A program made the position numbers and the translations under genes. A model generated the notes under the pieces. That model searched no databases. It was not told the origin of the DNA and was given only the letters and a program-made list of their open reading frames with translations. 64,000 nucleotides of DNA from Aureispira sp963837355 (GTDB lineage Bacteria; Bacteroidota; Bacteroidia; Chitinophagales; Saprospiraceae), in the NCBI GenBank assembly GCA_963837355.1, contig CAWIMY010000002.1, positions 310,001 to 374,000 of the forward strand, read 5' to 3'. Below are positions 18,466 to 28,797 of the stretch, piece by piece (the stretch's first letter is position 1; every line of letters begins with the position of its first letter).

Positions 18466-20304
18466 TTACAATCTCGCTAGCGGCAGATTGGCCTGAATAC
18501 GGTCAGAACTAACCACCTCCATCGTGGAAACAGGCAAACTACTCTCTGCATAGCCTTCGCTTTTACCGATCAAGCTGTATTTTTGATCGGGCTCTAGGCT
18601 CACTTCAACTTCACCGCGCTCATTGACAGACAACTCTTCCTCCACTTGCGTAAATTTGTTGCGCACGATTACCGTCGCATTAGACAAGGGGCGCGAATTC
18701 GCTACATCCATCACTTTTAAGACGACCACAAGTTCTATGTTTTCGTCAGCAGTATATGTTGGGCGGATACCTGGTGTCTCGGTTGTCATTGGTGGGTTAT
18801 CAGGATCCACCTCAGTCGTAACAACAGGATCGGATGGATCAACAACAGGGAGAGGATCATCCGAAATAGGGTTGCCTTGCGGCAATTTAATTTGCCCTTT
18901 TTCTGCCAAAGAATCTAAGTAAGCAATGTATTTTTCATCAGACATTCCTCTTGGACGTTCTGGAATATCATCTAGCAAAGCGGGGTGGCTGCGCTCCGAA
19001 ATAACAATCGGGCTTTTTCTTGGCTGTACCCCTTCTGGCAATTTCTGCTGCTCTGCGCCTACGATTTCGTAGCGGATAATATTGTAGCTCTTATCGCGGT
19101 TAGAAGCAAAGAAGCCCTGTGTTTGGTCGTCCGACATGATGAAGGACACATCGTTGAACGAAGAGTTAAAAGGCTGTCCTAAGTTTTCAATAGGCAACCA
19201 ATCTACGCCATTTCCTAGCGGGCGTGTCCGAAAAACGTCGTAGCTGCCGTAACCAGGATGGCCTTTGGAAGAAAAATACAAATCTCCATCAGGGTGGATA
19301 AAGGGCCAAGCATCGTCCTTGGTGGTATTGATGTCCTTGCCCAAATTGATGGGGTATGTCCAACTACCACTTTCGTAGTTCGACATCCAAATATCCAAAC
19401 CGCCAAAACTGCCTTTCATATCCGAAGAGAAATACAACGTGCGACCATCGGCCGATACGCTCGGGTGGGTGTAGTTGCTGCCCTGACTCATAAATTCCAT
19501 CGGGCGCGCCTCTGTCCATTTTCCATTTCTATAAGAAGAAGACCAAATTTGCAATACAGTATTTCCATCTCTCGCCTTGGTACTTTTCGAATAATAAATA
19601 TTCAAGCCATCTCTAGAAAAAGCGGCCGGCCCATCGTGGCTCTCCGCACCATTAAGAGAAGGAGAAAATTTTTCAGAAGCTTTTAGGTTGCCTTCCAAGT
19701 TGACCCCACTTACTCGCAGGTTCAGAAAGCTAACATTGCGGTAATCGCCTGTACGGTCGTCCAATTCATCAGAGGCAAAAACCACCCCATCACCATAGTA
19801 AGTAATTCCTACTTGGCGCGTTTCAGCTTGGTTGATCTCAGGTTGTTCGATTACAGTGACCTGTGGAAACAGCGCCTGAATCGTTTCGATATTGCGCGCG
19901 CGCTCGATCAGCTCGGCAGGTTCGGTAGACGTTTCGTCTTTTTGAGCATACAGTTTAAATTGCTCAATCGCCTCGTCATAACGGCCTAAGGCCATCAATA
20001 CTTTTCCATATTCTAAGTAAATAGATAGTCGATCTTCGCCGTATTGCATGACTTCTTGATAGAGGTCTTTGGCTTTAAACGGCTGATCCATGACGCGGTA
20101 AGCATTGGCTAGATTCATTTTAGCGTCTACTCCCAAGAGTTTAGCGCCTGCTTTAGAACTCCACAGTTTTTCGTATTGTTCGATTGCTTTGATGTATTCT
20201 CCCTCTTCGTAGAATGCATTTCCCTGTTTAAGGTATTGTATGCGTTGTGCATAGCTGCTGCTGCTCAACAATAAGAAAGAGCAAATGATTAGTACAATTT
20301 TCAT
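18466..20304 (-). CDS. TPR/PD40 exported protein, PorE-like without OmpA domain
   Basis: 612-aa exported protein (signal MKIVLIICSFLLLSSSSYAQ). Order: TPR-like repeats (about residues 25-140), a WD40-like PD40 propeller (about 170-430, with repeats such as GLNIYYSKSTKARDG, RTLYFSSDMKGSFGG and DLYFSSKGHPGYG), a proline-rich linker, then a carboxypeptidase-regulatory-like domain (ANSRPLSNATVIVRN, about 540-612). This is the PorE/PD40 layout of T9SS-associated envelope proteins, but the C-terminal OmpA-like peptidoglycan-binding domain is missing. The frame opens at 20358, but the signal peptide sets the start at 20304. Long A and T runs flank the stop codon. Confidence 0.8.
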   Translation of the reverse strand: MKIVLIICSFLLLSSSSYAQRIQYLKQGNAFYEEGEYIKAIEQYEKLWSSKAGAKLLGVDAKMNLANAYRVMDQPFKAKDLYQEVMQYGEDRLSIYLEYGKVLMALGRYDEAIEQFKLYAQKDETSTEPAELIERARNIETIQALFPQVTVIEQPEINQAETRQVGITYYGDGVVFASDELDDRTGDYRNVSFLNLRVSGVNLEGNLKASEKFSPSLNGAESHDGPAAFSRDGLNIYYSKSTKARDGNTVLQIWSSSYRNGKWTEARPMEFMSQGSNYTHPSVSADGRTLYFSSDMKGSFGGLDIWMSNYESGSWTYPINLGKDINTTKDDAWPFIHPDGDLYFSSKGHPGYGSYDVFRTRPLGNGVDWLPIENLGQPFNSSFNDVSFIMSDDQTQGFFASNRDKSYNIIRYEIVGAEQQKLPEGVQPRKSPIVISERSHPALLDDIPERPRGMSDEKYIAYLDSLAEKGQIKLPQGNPISDDPLPVVDPSDPVVTTEVDPDNPPMTTETPGIRPTYTADENIELVVVLKVMDVANSRPLSNATVIVRNKFTQVEEELSVNERGEVEVSLEPDQKYSLIGKSEGYAESSLPVSTMEVVSSDRIQANLPLARL

Positions 20305-20358
20305 AATATGTTTTGTTTGATACCTTCTCGCAAGATAGCCATTTTTGACTATTTCCAA

Positions 20359-20969
20359 CCAACTTTTTCAAGCGGATATTGCCAATTTGTTTATTTTTAT
20401 GAACAGAGCGGCTAAAGCTTTTAACAACAGTATAGTTAGTTAGGCTTCTATTCTAGAATTTTTATAGCGTATTCCAAGAAAATCCCTCTTGAAATTACTC
20501 TACTAGATGCAAAAAGTGGGCAAATGGGAGCCGCAGTAAGGCGGGTATAACTATTTTTTAACAAAAAAGGGGCAAGCATCCTATTCTTTCAACCGATCAG
20601 CCCTACGGCTCGCGAATTTTTGGAAGCTTCTATTACAAATAAACTAGCTCATAAAACTCCTACCTTTCTAGGTATTTGTTTCGATAAGACCTCTTTGTTA
20701 GATTGGTAGCCGTAGGATGGATAGACGAAGCCAATAAAACAGGACAAAAAAAGTTGATTCTAGTACTTATTTCCTCTCTTTTTCGTACTTTGGTGGAGCA
20801 TACTGTAAAAATTCCTAAATCTCCTTAAATACTCCCTCAACCTTAGCAGTGTGTTTATTCAACTTCCCCCCTACTAAATAAGTTTATCTTTGAATGGTAT
20901 TTACTACAATAGTACTATGTCTTCCCTATGCATAAAAACTATTTAACCAACATTTAAACTTACTAAATT
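20359..20969. other. Divergent intergenic region
   Basis: A 610-bp AT-rich gap between the PD40 gene (minus) and the tail-collar gene (plus). The only element I can support is the candidate promoter at 20885-20892. No RNA gene, repeat or conserved open frame was recognised. Confidence 0.5.
20885..20892 (+). promoter_or_regulatory. Candidate -7 element for the tail-collar gene
   Basis: TATCTTTG, an exact TAnnTTTG match, lies 77 nt before the ATG at 20970. A -33 TTG at standard spacing is not evident. Confidence 0.4.
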
Positions 20970-21488
20970 ATGGATCCTTTCATTGGAGAAATCAAATTAT
21001 TCGCAGGAAATTTTGTACCCCGTGGTTGGGCTTTTTGTGATGGTCAATTACTACCTATAAGCCAAAATTCTGCTCTTTTTTCTATCCTCGGTACTACCTA
21101 CGGTGGAGATGGCCGCACGACTTTTGCCTTGCCTGATTTGCGCGGTCGCGTACCCGTTAGTCCTGGCCACGGCCCTGGGCTCTCGTCTTATAGATTAGGC
21201 GAAAAAGGGGGACAAGAACACGTGACGCTCACGACTAATGAAATACCTAGTCATACGCACAGCTTAAGAGCAGATGCAGCAGTGGGAACGACGAATGACC
21301 CTACCAATCATGTCTTAGCTAACACAGGAGCATTTGACAATGAATATTCTACCAACAGCCCTAACACTAATATGAACAATGCTGCTGTTACTTCTACAGG
21401 AGGTAGCCAAAGCCACGAAAATAGACAGCCTTTCTTGGGGCTTTATTATATTATTGCAGTGCAAGGCGTCTTTCCTTCCAGAAGCTAA
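20970..21488 (+). CDS. Phage tail-collar domain protein (MdpB-like)
   Basis: 172-aa protein of the microcystin-dependent/tail-collar family. The N-terminus MDPFIGEIKLFAGNFVPRGW and the following CDGQLLPISQNSALFSIL, TYGGDGRTTFALPDLRGRVP are the standard collar domain (residues about 5-60), followed by the family motif QEHVTLTTNEIPSHTHSL and a C-terminal GLYYIIAVQGVFPSR. Such proteins occur both in phages and as stand-alone, often clustered bacterial genes that may coat the cell surface or tail-like particles. There are no other phage genes nearby, so this is probably a stand-alone copy. It has its own terminator. Confidence 0.9.
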   Translation: MDPFIGEIKLFAGNFVPRGWAFCDGQLLPISQNSALFSILGTTYGGDGRTTFALPDLRGRVPVSPGHGPGLSSYRLGEKGGQEHVTLTTNEIPSHTHSLRADAAVGTTNDPTNHVLANTGAFDNEYSTNSPNTNMNNAAVTSTGGSQSHENRQPFLGLYYIIAVQGVFPSRS

Positions 21489-21520
21489 AGAGAATCTAGT
21501 ATTTCAATCAATTTAATTAT

Positions 21521-21560
21521 AGAAGGAATGGCTTTTTAATATAGCCGTTCCTTCTGTTTT
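21521..21560 (+). terminator. Terminator of the tail-collar gene
   Basis: AGAAGGAATGGCT (21521-21533) pairs with AGCCGTTCCTTCT (21543-21555) with one G-U pair, followed by GTTTT. It separates the collar gene from the giant adhesin-like gene. Confidence 0.7.
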
Positions 21561-21583
21561 AGCTACCACCAATTTCTATTTCT

Positions 21584-24500
21584 ATGAAAACATTAATTCT
21601 ACTTCTATTTTTATTGTTCTGGGGCACATTTTCGCAAGCGCAGATACAGTATGATGGCTGTTCGGGAGCTATTGTAGCTGGCCTACCCGCTTACATTGAA
21701 CCCACGGGTACGGTTGGACACGCAATATTTATGATCGGACGTGGTACCTGTGGTTGTAGTGGTGCCTGTACTTTTCGCATCATTTGGACAGGAACGGCTT
21801 GGGAAATTCAAGTTAGTCAAGATGGAGGAGCAACCTTTCCCATCGTTCTTTATAGAAACACAAGCGCCTCTTCTCCCAATCCACCTGATTTGACCTTGGG
21901 AACTTGGGTAGATGTTTCAGGATCTGGTTGTGGCCCTATTTCTACCCTCTCGGGTGACGTTCAGAGCTCCCTTGGAGGCTCTTCTGCCCCAGAGATCAAC
22001 ATCACGGGCAACGGTAATACCATCCTAGACGGCGATGTCACGCCTAGAGCAGCGGACGGAACCAATTTTGGCAATGTCAATCTTATTAATAATAGTGTCC
22101 GCACCTTTGTCATTGACAACAGCGCGGGTACAGGTACATTGACGATAAGTAGTATCGTCATAACAGGCGCGCAAGCAGGTGATTTTGCCATCTCGGGTGC
22201 CCCTACTACTATTGCCGCAGGAGGTAATGCCAGCTTCAACGTCACGTTTTCGCCCTTGGCAGTAGGCCTACGCAACGCCACGGTTGTTATCAATAACAAT
22301 GACACGGATGAAAGCGTTTACGATTTTTCTGTTCGTGGCAACGGAGTTACGGCTCCTGAAATTAGCCTTTTAGGAAATGCGACAGGTATTGTAGATGGGG
22401 ATGTCACTCCTAGTCCTACGGACGGAACCGATTTTGGCACCGTTCTTATAGGCAATAATACCCCCCAACTATTTTCCATTGATAACGTAGGAAACGCCCC
22501 TCTTACTATCAGCAATATCGTAGTTACAGGGGCGCAAGCAGGTGACTTTGTCGTCTCAGGTGCTCCTACTACCGTTGCCGCAGGCAACAGCGCTACCTTT
22601 ACGCTCACCTTTACCCCTGCTGCAGCGGGATTTCGCACCGCAACGGTGACCATCAATAATAATGACGCGGACGAAGCGGCCTATGATTTTGCTGTACGAG
22701 GACAAGGAATCACGGCTCCTGAGATTAATATCACGGGCAACGGGACAACTATTTTAGCAGGCGACCTTACCCCTTCTACGGCAGATGGGTCAGACTTTGG
22801 AAATATCCTCGTTAGTACAAGCGACCCACAAGTGTTTGTCATTGACAACAGTGCAGGCTCAGGTATTCTTACAATTACTGCTGTTGCGGTATCAGGCCCG
22901 CAAGCCGCAGAATTTGTTGTTGCTGGGGTAACTTTTCCACTCAATATTGCAGCGGGTGGTAACGCTAGTTTTACACTCACCTTTACGCCTTCTACTATTG
23001 GTTTGCGAGAAGCCACCGTTACTATTAATAATAATGATGCTAATGAAGCCGTTTATGACTTTGCCGTACAAGGCACTGGTGTTGCCCTTCCCTCTATTGC
23101 CATTACCGAATGGATCAGCGATCCGTCTGTAGATGATGCTACCGACGAATGGGTAGAGCTATACAATTATGGCACCGTTGCCGTTGACCTTCAAAATTGG
23201 CGCTTGCGCGATGAAGATACGGACAACGCCTTGATTACTAGCAGCAGCTATCTTATTCAGCCTGGTGACTACGTTATTCTAGCCCGTAACAAAGTATCGT
23301 TTGAGGTCGATTGGTTGGCTTGTCCTGACCCTCGCGTTCTTCAAGTAGCTATGATTCTAGGAAATACGACGGATGAAATTATCCTAGAAGACAACAATGG
23401 TAATATAATTTGGTCGTTGGCCTATGGCTCCGACCGTTCTACAGGAAATGCGACATTTTATACAGAAAACAACTATACGCCCCGCGTATGGGGAAGCAAG
23501 GCGAGCCCAGGCATTGACAGGGCAGGAAACGACCCCGCTACGGGTACTTTAGGGTATGAAAGAAATAACACGACCTCTGACCCCAATGCACGCTTCGCTC
23601 TCAATGGCGATTTGGGAAGTCCGTTTGATGGCAACGCAAACTTAGCAGAAATTATCCGTGGGGATGCCTTGGAATTCAGTGCTCCTAATGAGTATGTACA
23701 AGCAGCTAATCCAGCTGACTTTGATATTGGAACCACGGTAGATTTAACCTTGGAAGCCTGGATTAAGCCAACGAACAATAGCAATAGAGTGATTATGACA
23801 GTTGAGGGCGCAGGCGCGGGAGCAAGTGGCTATACCCTTTATTTAGATGCTCTTGGAGCCTTGTCTTTTGAGTTCCTGTCGGGGCCTCGAAGCGATCGTT
23901 TACGCTCATCTACCTCATTAGCCATCAACCAATGGCACCATGTAGCGGCCACCTTAAATAGAGCGACCAACACCTTGATTTTGTATGTCAACGGAGTAGC
24001 TATAGACACCTTTGTCAACACTAATTTTAGTTTTTCAGCCTCTTTCCCCTCTAATAATTTCTACATTAGTAGTCGTTTGACTACGAATGGTTTTGAAGGC
24101 TCGATTGACGAGGTACGCGTTTGGAGACAGGTGCGCAGTGCCACAGAAATTCGAGAAAATCTACACTTGACCCTATCGGGTTGTGAAACTAACTTAGCGG
24201 CGTATTACCAATTTAATAATGGGACAGGCGCAACGGTCGTGACCGATGCCACGGGAGGCAACAATGGTACCTTAACCAATATGGACCCTGCCACTGACTG
24301 GGTGACTTCTGATGTCAATGTTGGCAACGATATTAATGCTAGTTCTAACAGCCAAACCTTGCCTATCACCACAGGGGCAGGTACCTTCAACTTTGCCAAT
24401 GCCAACGCTACCTTAGCGTTCACCGCACATTCTATTGCTGAAGACATGACGGTTACTTATGAGGCCTTTACACCCAATGCGATTACAGGCATTACGGGAA

Positions 24501-27500
24501 CGAGCATCACACAAAACCCGATGTGGACGATTAACAAAGCTACAAACACCTCCACACAAACGTACAACATCACCTTTACTTTGCCTACGGCAACGTTTAA
24601 TACCGCAGGGAAAGATTGTAATTTCCGCTTGTACAACCGTCCTATGTATGCAGACGACACTTGGACAGCCGTAGCCTTGGAGGCATCTAGTTTTACGAGT
24701 ACTACCGTCACGTTTGAGGGCATCAGTGCAGTGGGACAATTTCTACTTGTAGAAGATCCTGCCGATGCGCCGACCTTGACCCGTGGCCGCGCCCTAGAGT
24801 TTGACGGCAACAACGATCAAATTATTATTGGCAACGTACAAGAATTGACCTTTGATTTTAACGACGCGTACACGCTCGAAGCTTGGATAAAAATTCCAGT
24901 AGGTACTACGACTAATGGGCAAATTCTCTCCAAATTTGATGGCAATGCCCTTGTTGGCTATACCTTCGGTTACCTAGGTGGCACTGGGGAGGTTAATTTT
25001 GGAATTACCAATTTCAATACCTTTGAGTTTTTTGAAGTACGTTCTGCAACTGGTTTTGATATTCGAGACGATGAATGGCACCATATTGCTATGAGTTATA
25101 GCGGTTCGGGCAATGCTGCAGGTGTTGACTTGTATATAGATGGCGTTCGAAGCACTCGTGTGGCTCTATCAGGTACGGTTACGACTTCGGTCAATACCAC
25201 CGCTCCTGCTGTCATTGGCAACTACTCGGCAGGAACAGAATTTTTTACTGGGCAGATGGATAAACTCACGGTGTGGAATAGAAAATTGACGGCCAACGAA
25301 ATCCGCGAAGGCATGCACCTCACCTTTGATGGTTGCGAAAACAACTTGGTAGCCTATTATCAAATGAATGAATCTCCTGGGTCGGTAATTTTGCCTGATT
25401 TGGCTGGGGGTAGTAATGGTACCTTGGTGAGCATGAATGTTATAACGGCTTGGGTCACCTCTACCGTTAATTTAGGCAACGATGCCGCAGGTACTTCAAA
25501 CAGCGAAACGATTTTGGTTCCTGCTGGAGCATCTAATCAAAACTTTGCCAACGCCAATTTGGACATTCAGTTCAACAGCCACTCCGTACCCGAAAATTAT
25601 ACCGTGACCTATGAAGCCTTTACTCCTAATGCCATAACAGGTGTTGCTGGTAGTAACATTCTTCAAGATCCCATGTGGACGGTGAATAAAGAAACAGGTA
25701 CCTCTATCCAAAGTATGGATTTGGTGTTTACCTTTCCTGCCAATACGTTTAGCGTGACGAGCCCTTGCGCGGTACAATTGTACAACCGTCCTATGAATAG
25801 CGATGGCGCTTGGACCTTATTAACCAATAGTGCTAGTGTTACACCTAATACGGCTTCCTTTGCCAATATTACTACAACAGGCCAATTTATGCTAGTCGAG
25901 GAGACCAATGCAGGGGGCGATTTGGTAAGAGGCGACGCGTTAGATTTTGATGGCATTGACGATTATGTGTCGATTCCTAACACACCAGCCTTTAATCCCA
26001 CTAGTGGTGCCATCACCTTGGAGTGTTGGGCTAGAGCCAATAATTCCACTTGGGGGGGCACCAATGGCTTTGCAGGCATTGTTACGCATCGAGGCGGCAC
26101 TAACCTAGTCCGAGGAATTCTAGGAGTGACAGGCACCACATCTGTCGACTTTTTCATCGACAATGCTTCTGTTAGAGCGACCGTTGCAGACATTACCGAG
26201 TTGCACCACTATGCTGGTGTTTATGATGGAACGACCTTGTTTTTCTATGTTGATGGCCAACTGGCTGGACAAACCACCCACACGACAGGAATCCTCAACT
26301 ATACGGATGATTTATACATTGGTAGGGACAATTGCTGTGGAGGCAGAAACCTCAATGGACAAGTAGATGAAGTACGCGTCTGGAATCAAGCACGAACCGA
26401 AACAGCGATCAGAGAGAACATGCACTTGACCTTGTCAGGTTGTGAAAGCAGTTTGCTCGCTTATTATCAAATGAATGCAGGAACAGGCGCTACGACGGTT
26501 GTTGACAAAACAGGAAAGGGCAATACGGGCACTTTAGTCAACATGGACCCCGCGACTGACTGGGTGCCTTCTGGCGTTAATGTTGGAAACGACATCCTTG
26601 GAGCCTCGAACAGCCAAAGCAGAACGATGGCAGCAGCAACAGGAAGTAATCCTACTCCCTTTACCGCTGCTAATTTGATCTTGGACTTGATTGATAATAC
26701 AACAGTAGAAGACTATACGGTAACCTATGAAGCCTTTACCCCCAACACCATCGACGGCGTAACAGGCACCAACATTCTCCAAAATCCAATGTGGACGGTC
26801 AACAAAGCAACGGATGCCCCTGCTCCTAGAATGAACTTGGAGTTCCAATTTCCTGCGGGTACTTTTACCCAATTGGATGGCACCAAATATCGGTTGTACT
26901 GGCGACCCATGTATGCCGACGGCGATTGGATCATTATCAAAAACTACGCGCGCGTTGTTAATAGCAATAGCATTCAATTTAGCAACATCTACGAAACTGG
27001 CCAATTCATGGTCGTGCAAGCTTCGGAGTCGTTGATTAGTGATGTACGCGGAGAAATGTACGATTTTGGAGGTAGTGATGAATATATTGAAATTCCCAAT
27101 ACCATCAACGTTCCTGGAGATTGGACGACCGAGCTGTGGTTTAAATCAGCAGGTTCTAATAATTTTGAGAATATTTTGCATACCGATTTCCCCAGCGCCG
27201 ATCAAGGGTTTAGAGTGGAGTTAAGTAATAATTTTCCTAATGGACAGTTGTACTTCTCTATTGCTACGAGCAATACTTTCCGCCCACACACTATTGTACC
27301 TTTAGGAGGCACCTTAAACGCGAACGAATGGTACCACTTGACCATTGTAGGGGACCGAACCAACAACCGTGTTCGAGCTTATTTGAATGGAATTTTGCTA
27401 ACAGACGAGGTACACACAGATTGGCCCAATAGCTTTCCCGCGATTGCTTTGGGAAGAGGGTTCAGTACCGCAAACGACCGCGATTTCAACGGAAGTCTAG

Positions 27501-28741
27501 ACGAAGTTCGTTTTTGGAACAGCGCACGCACGCAAAATGAGATTCGGGAAAACATGCACCTGACCTTGAAAGGAACGGAAGCCGACATCATCAGTTATTA
27601 CCAATTTAACGATGACCTAGCTGTTGGCACCTCCAATGGGGTGATTGATGCGATGGGTATTAATAATGGAACAACCGTCAACATGACAACGGCTAACTAT
27701 GTCCCTTCTGAAGTCGCCGTTGCAGGCGGGGTGTCAGAGCGCATGACCGTTACTAGTACAGGATTGATGAACTTTAGTGTTCCCAAAACAGCCATTGATT
27801 TTACGTCGAATCCCGATGGAGAAATTGTTGTTTCTCGTTTGATGACCGAAAAGCCACATGGCTGGGAAAGCATCACTGGCGATGTGGACAACGAATATTT
27901 TGTTGTTTGGAATTATGGTAACAACCCATTGCCCATCATTGGCGAAATGACCTTTAACGAATTGTCTTACTTTGTTCCTGCCACCTTGGCGAGCGAAGTT
28001 GGTTTGTACAAACGCGGTAGCCGTCAATTTGGCCCTACTTGGGGAACAGCCATTGCGCCTGCAAGTACGATTACTAGAGGCAATCCAAGCAGCGCTACTT
28101 TTGCAGGAGCCCCTTTAACCGTTGGCTTTAGTCAATTGGTGATTGCACAAACAGGTACGGTGGGCAGCTTGCCGATTGAGTTGATTCGCTTTGAAGCAGA
28201 GCGGGCGAACCGCCAAGAAGTACAATTGCGCTGGGCAACGGCCATTGAACGCAATAACAAAGGCTTCGAAGTGGAACGTTTACTAGAAGGAGAAACAGCA
28301 TTTGTCAACGTGGGCTATGTAGATGGAAAAGGAACAACGACTAATCTAAGCACGTATTACCTCGTCGATCCCAATAGCTTTACAGGTATTTCCTATTACC
28401 GCCTCAAGCAAATTGACCTTGATGGCAGCATCCAATACTCCCCTACCCGCGCGGTGGCAGGTTTGGTAGCGCCTAGTGGCGATGGCATGACTGTTTTTCC
28501 AAATCCAACAGCAGGTGCCTTGAATTTCCAAATTTTAGAACCCTTGGCTCCCACCCCTGTACACATCCGCTTGACGGATGCACAAGGGCGTGTTGTTCGA
28601 GAACACTCCCTGACCATTAGCAGCGAACAGGTGGTGAGCTTGCCGCACTTGTTGACCGATTTACCAAGTAACTTGTATTTCTTACAAGTGACTACTACCG
28701 ACGGTCAATTGCAATGGAGCAAAAAAATTAGCTTACGCTAA
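21584..28741 (+). CDS. Giant LamG/choice-of-anchor-D surface protein, T9SS cargo
   Basis: 2385-aa secreted protein, probably a surface adhesin. In order: signal peptide (MKTLILLLFLLFWGTFSQAQ); three choice-of-anchor-D repeats of about 121 aa starting near residues 135, 256 and 377 (APEINITGNG type); a lamin-tail domain (ITEWISDPSVDDATDEWVEL, about 503-600); then four tandem units, each opening with a LamG/concanavalin-type domain (RGxALEFDG type openings at residues 692, 1067, 1449 and 1822, so about 375 aa apart) followed in the first three by a beta-sandwich with VTYEAFTPN and PMW(T)xNKxT. The end carries the T9SS type A sorting tail (VFPNPTAGALNFQI to the stop). LamG and lamin-tail domains suggest binding to glycans or other surfaces. 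A terminator follows directly. Confidence 0.9.
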   Translation: MKTLILLLFLLFWGTFSQAQIQYDGCSGAIVAGLPAYIEPTGTVGHAIFMIGRGTCGCSGACTFRIIWTGTAWEIQVSQDGGATFPIVLYRNTSASSPNPPDLTLGTWVDVSGSGCGPISTLSGDVQSSLGGSSAPEINITGNGNTILDGDVTPRAADGTNFGNVNLINNSVRTFVIDNSAGTGTLTISSIVITGAQAGDFAISGAPTTIAAGGNASFNVTFSPLAVGLRNATVVINNNDTDESVYDFSVRGNGVTAPEISLLGNATGIVDGDVTPSPTDGTDFGTVLIGNNTPQLFSIDNVGNAPLTISNIVVTGAQAGDFVVSGAPTTVAAGNSATFTLTFTPAAAGFRTATVTINNNDADEAAYDFAVRGQGITAPEINITGNGTTILAGDLTPSTADGSDFGNILVSTSDPQVFVIDNSAGSGILTITAVAVSGPQAAEFVVAGVTFPLNIAAGGNASFTLTFTPSTIGLREATVTINNNDANEAVYDFAVQGTGVALPSIAITEWISDPSVDDATDEWVELYNYGTVAVDLQNWRLRDEDTDNALITSSSYLIQPGDYVILARNKVSFEVDWLACPDPRVLQVAMILGNTTDEIILEDNNGNIIWSLAYGSDRSTGNATFYTENNYTPRVWGSKASPGIDRAGNDPATGTLGYERNNTTSDPNARFALNGDLGSPFDGNANLAEIIRGDALEFSAPNEYVQAANPADFDIGTTVDLTLEAWIKPTNNSNRVIMTVEGAGAGASGYTLYLDALGALSFEFLSGPRSDRLRSSTSLAINQWHHVAATLNRATNTLILYVNGVAIDTFVNTNFSFSASFPSNNFYISSRLTTNGFEGSIDEVRVWRQVRSATEIRENLHLTLSGCETNLAAYYQFNNGTGATVVTDATGGNNGTLTNMDPATDWVTSDVNVGNDINASSNSQTLPITTGAGTFNFANANATLAFTAHSIAEDMTVTYEAFTPNAITGITGTSITQNPMWTINKATNTSTQTYNITFTLPTATFNTAGKDCNFRLYNRPMYADDTWTAVALEASSFTSTTVTFEGISAVGQFLLVEDPADAPTLTRGRALEFDGNNDQIIIGNVQELTFDFNDAYTLEAWIKIPVGTTTNGQILSKFDGNALVGYTFGYLGGTGEVNFGITNFNTFEFFEVRSATGFDIRDDEWHHIAMSYSGSGNAAGVDLYIDGVRSTRVALSGTVTTSVNTTAPAVIGNYSAGTEFFTGQMDKLTVWNRKLTANEIREGMHLTFDGCENNLVAYYQMNESPGSVILPDLAGGSNGTLVSMNVITAWVTSTVNLGNDAAGTSNSETILVPAGASNQNFANANLDIQFNSHSVPENYTVTYEAFTPNAITGVAGSNILQDPMWTVNKETGTSIQSMDLVFTFPANTFSVTSPCAVQLYNRPMNSDGAWTLLTNSASVTPNTASFANITTTGQFMLVEETNAGGDLVRGDALDFDGIDDYVSIPNTPAFNPTSGAITLECWARANNSTWGGTNGFAGIVTHRGGTNLVRGILGVTGTTSVDFFIDNASVRATVADITELHHYAGVYDGTTLFFYVDGQLAGQTTHTTGILNYTDDLYIGRDNCCGGRNLNGQVDEVRVWNQARTETAIRENMHLTLSGCESSLLAYYQMNAGTGATTVVDKTGKGNTGTLVNMDPATDWVPSGVNVGNDILGASNSQSRTMAAATGSNPTPFTAANLILDLIDNTTVEDYTVTYEAFTPNTIDGVTGTNILQNPMWTVNKATDAPAPRMNLEFQFPAGTFTQLDGTKYRLYWRPMYADGDWIIIKNYARVVNSNSIQFSNIYETGQFMVVQASESLISDVRGEMYDFGGSDEYIEIPNTINVPGDWTTELWFKSAGSNNFENILHTDFPSADQGFRVELSNNFPNGQLYFSIATSNTFRPHTIVPLGGTLNANEWYHLTIVGDRTNNRVRAYLNGILLTDEVHTDWPNSFPAIALGRGFSTANDRDFNGSLDEVRFWNSARTQNEIRENMHLTLKGTEADIISYYQFNDDLAVGTSNGVIDAMGINNGTTVNMTTANYVPSEVAVAGGVSERMTVTSTGLMNFSVPKTAIDFTSNPDGEIVVSRLMTEKPHGWESITGDVDNEYFVVWNYGNNPLPIIGEMTFNELSYFVPATLASEVGLYKRGSRQFGPTWGTAIAPASTITRGNPSSATFAGAPLTVGFSQLVIAQTGTVGSLPIELIRFEAERANRQEVQLRWATAIERNNKGFEVERLLEGETAFVNVGYVDGKGTTTNLSTYYLVDPNSFTGISYYRLKQIDLDGSIQYSPTRAVAGLVAPSGDGMTVFPNPTAGALNFQILEPLAPTPVHIRLTDAQGRVVREHSLTISSEQVVSLPHLLTDLPSNLYFLQVTTTDGQLQWSKKISLR
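23657..28000 (+). repeat. Four tandem ~1.13-kb coding repeats in the giant adhesin
   Basis: Unit starts at 23657, 24782, 25928 and 27047 give spacings of 1125, 1146 and 1119 bp. Each encodes a LamG domain ending in a REN/REGMHLT motif and an AYYQxN segment. The last unit diverges after its LamG part. The amino acid motifs are conserved more than the DNA, so these are old duplications. Confidence 0.8.
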
Positions 28742-28762
28742 AGTACTTTATAAATCCATTAG

Positions 28763-28797
28763 AACGCGTTTCGATTCATCATCGGAGCGCGTTTTTT
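28763..28797 (+). terminator. Terminator of the giant adhesin gene
   Basis: AACGCGTTTCGAT and ATCGGAGCGCGTT form a hairpin with two weak pairs, followed directly by TTTTTTT. It is 21 nt past the stop codon. Confidence 0.8.

Noticed and set aside
20970..21488. Prophage signalled by the tail-collar gene
   Set aside because: No capsid, terminase, integrase or other phage genes nearby; stand-alone collar proteins are common.
23657..28000. Repeats taken as a CRISPR array
   Set aside because: Units are over 1 kb, coding and in frame; no short direct repeats with unique spacers.
21961..28617. Many minus-strand open frames of 60-160 codons under the giant adhesin
   Set aside because: They recur at the same position of each repeat unit and are shadows of the coding strand.
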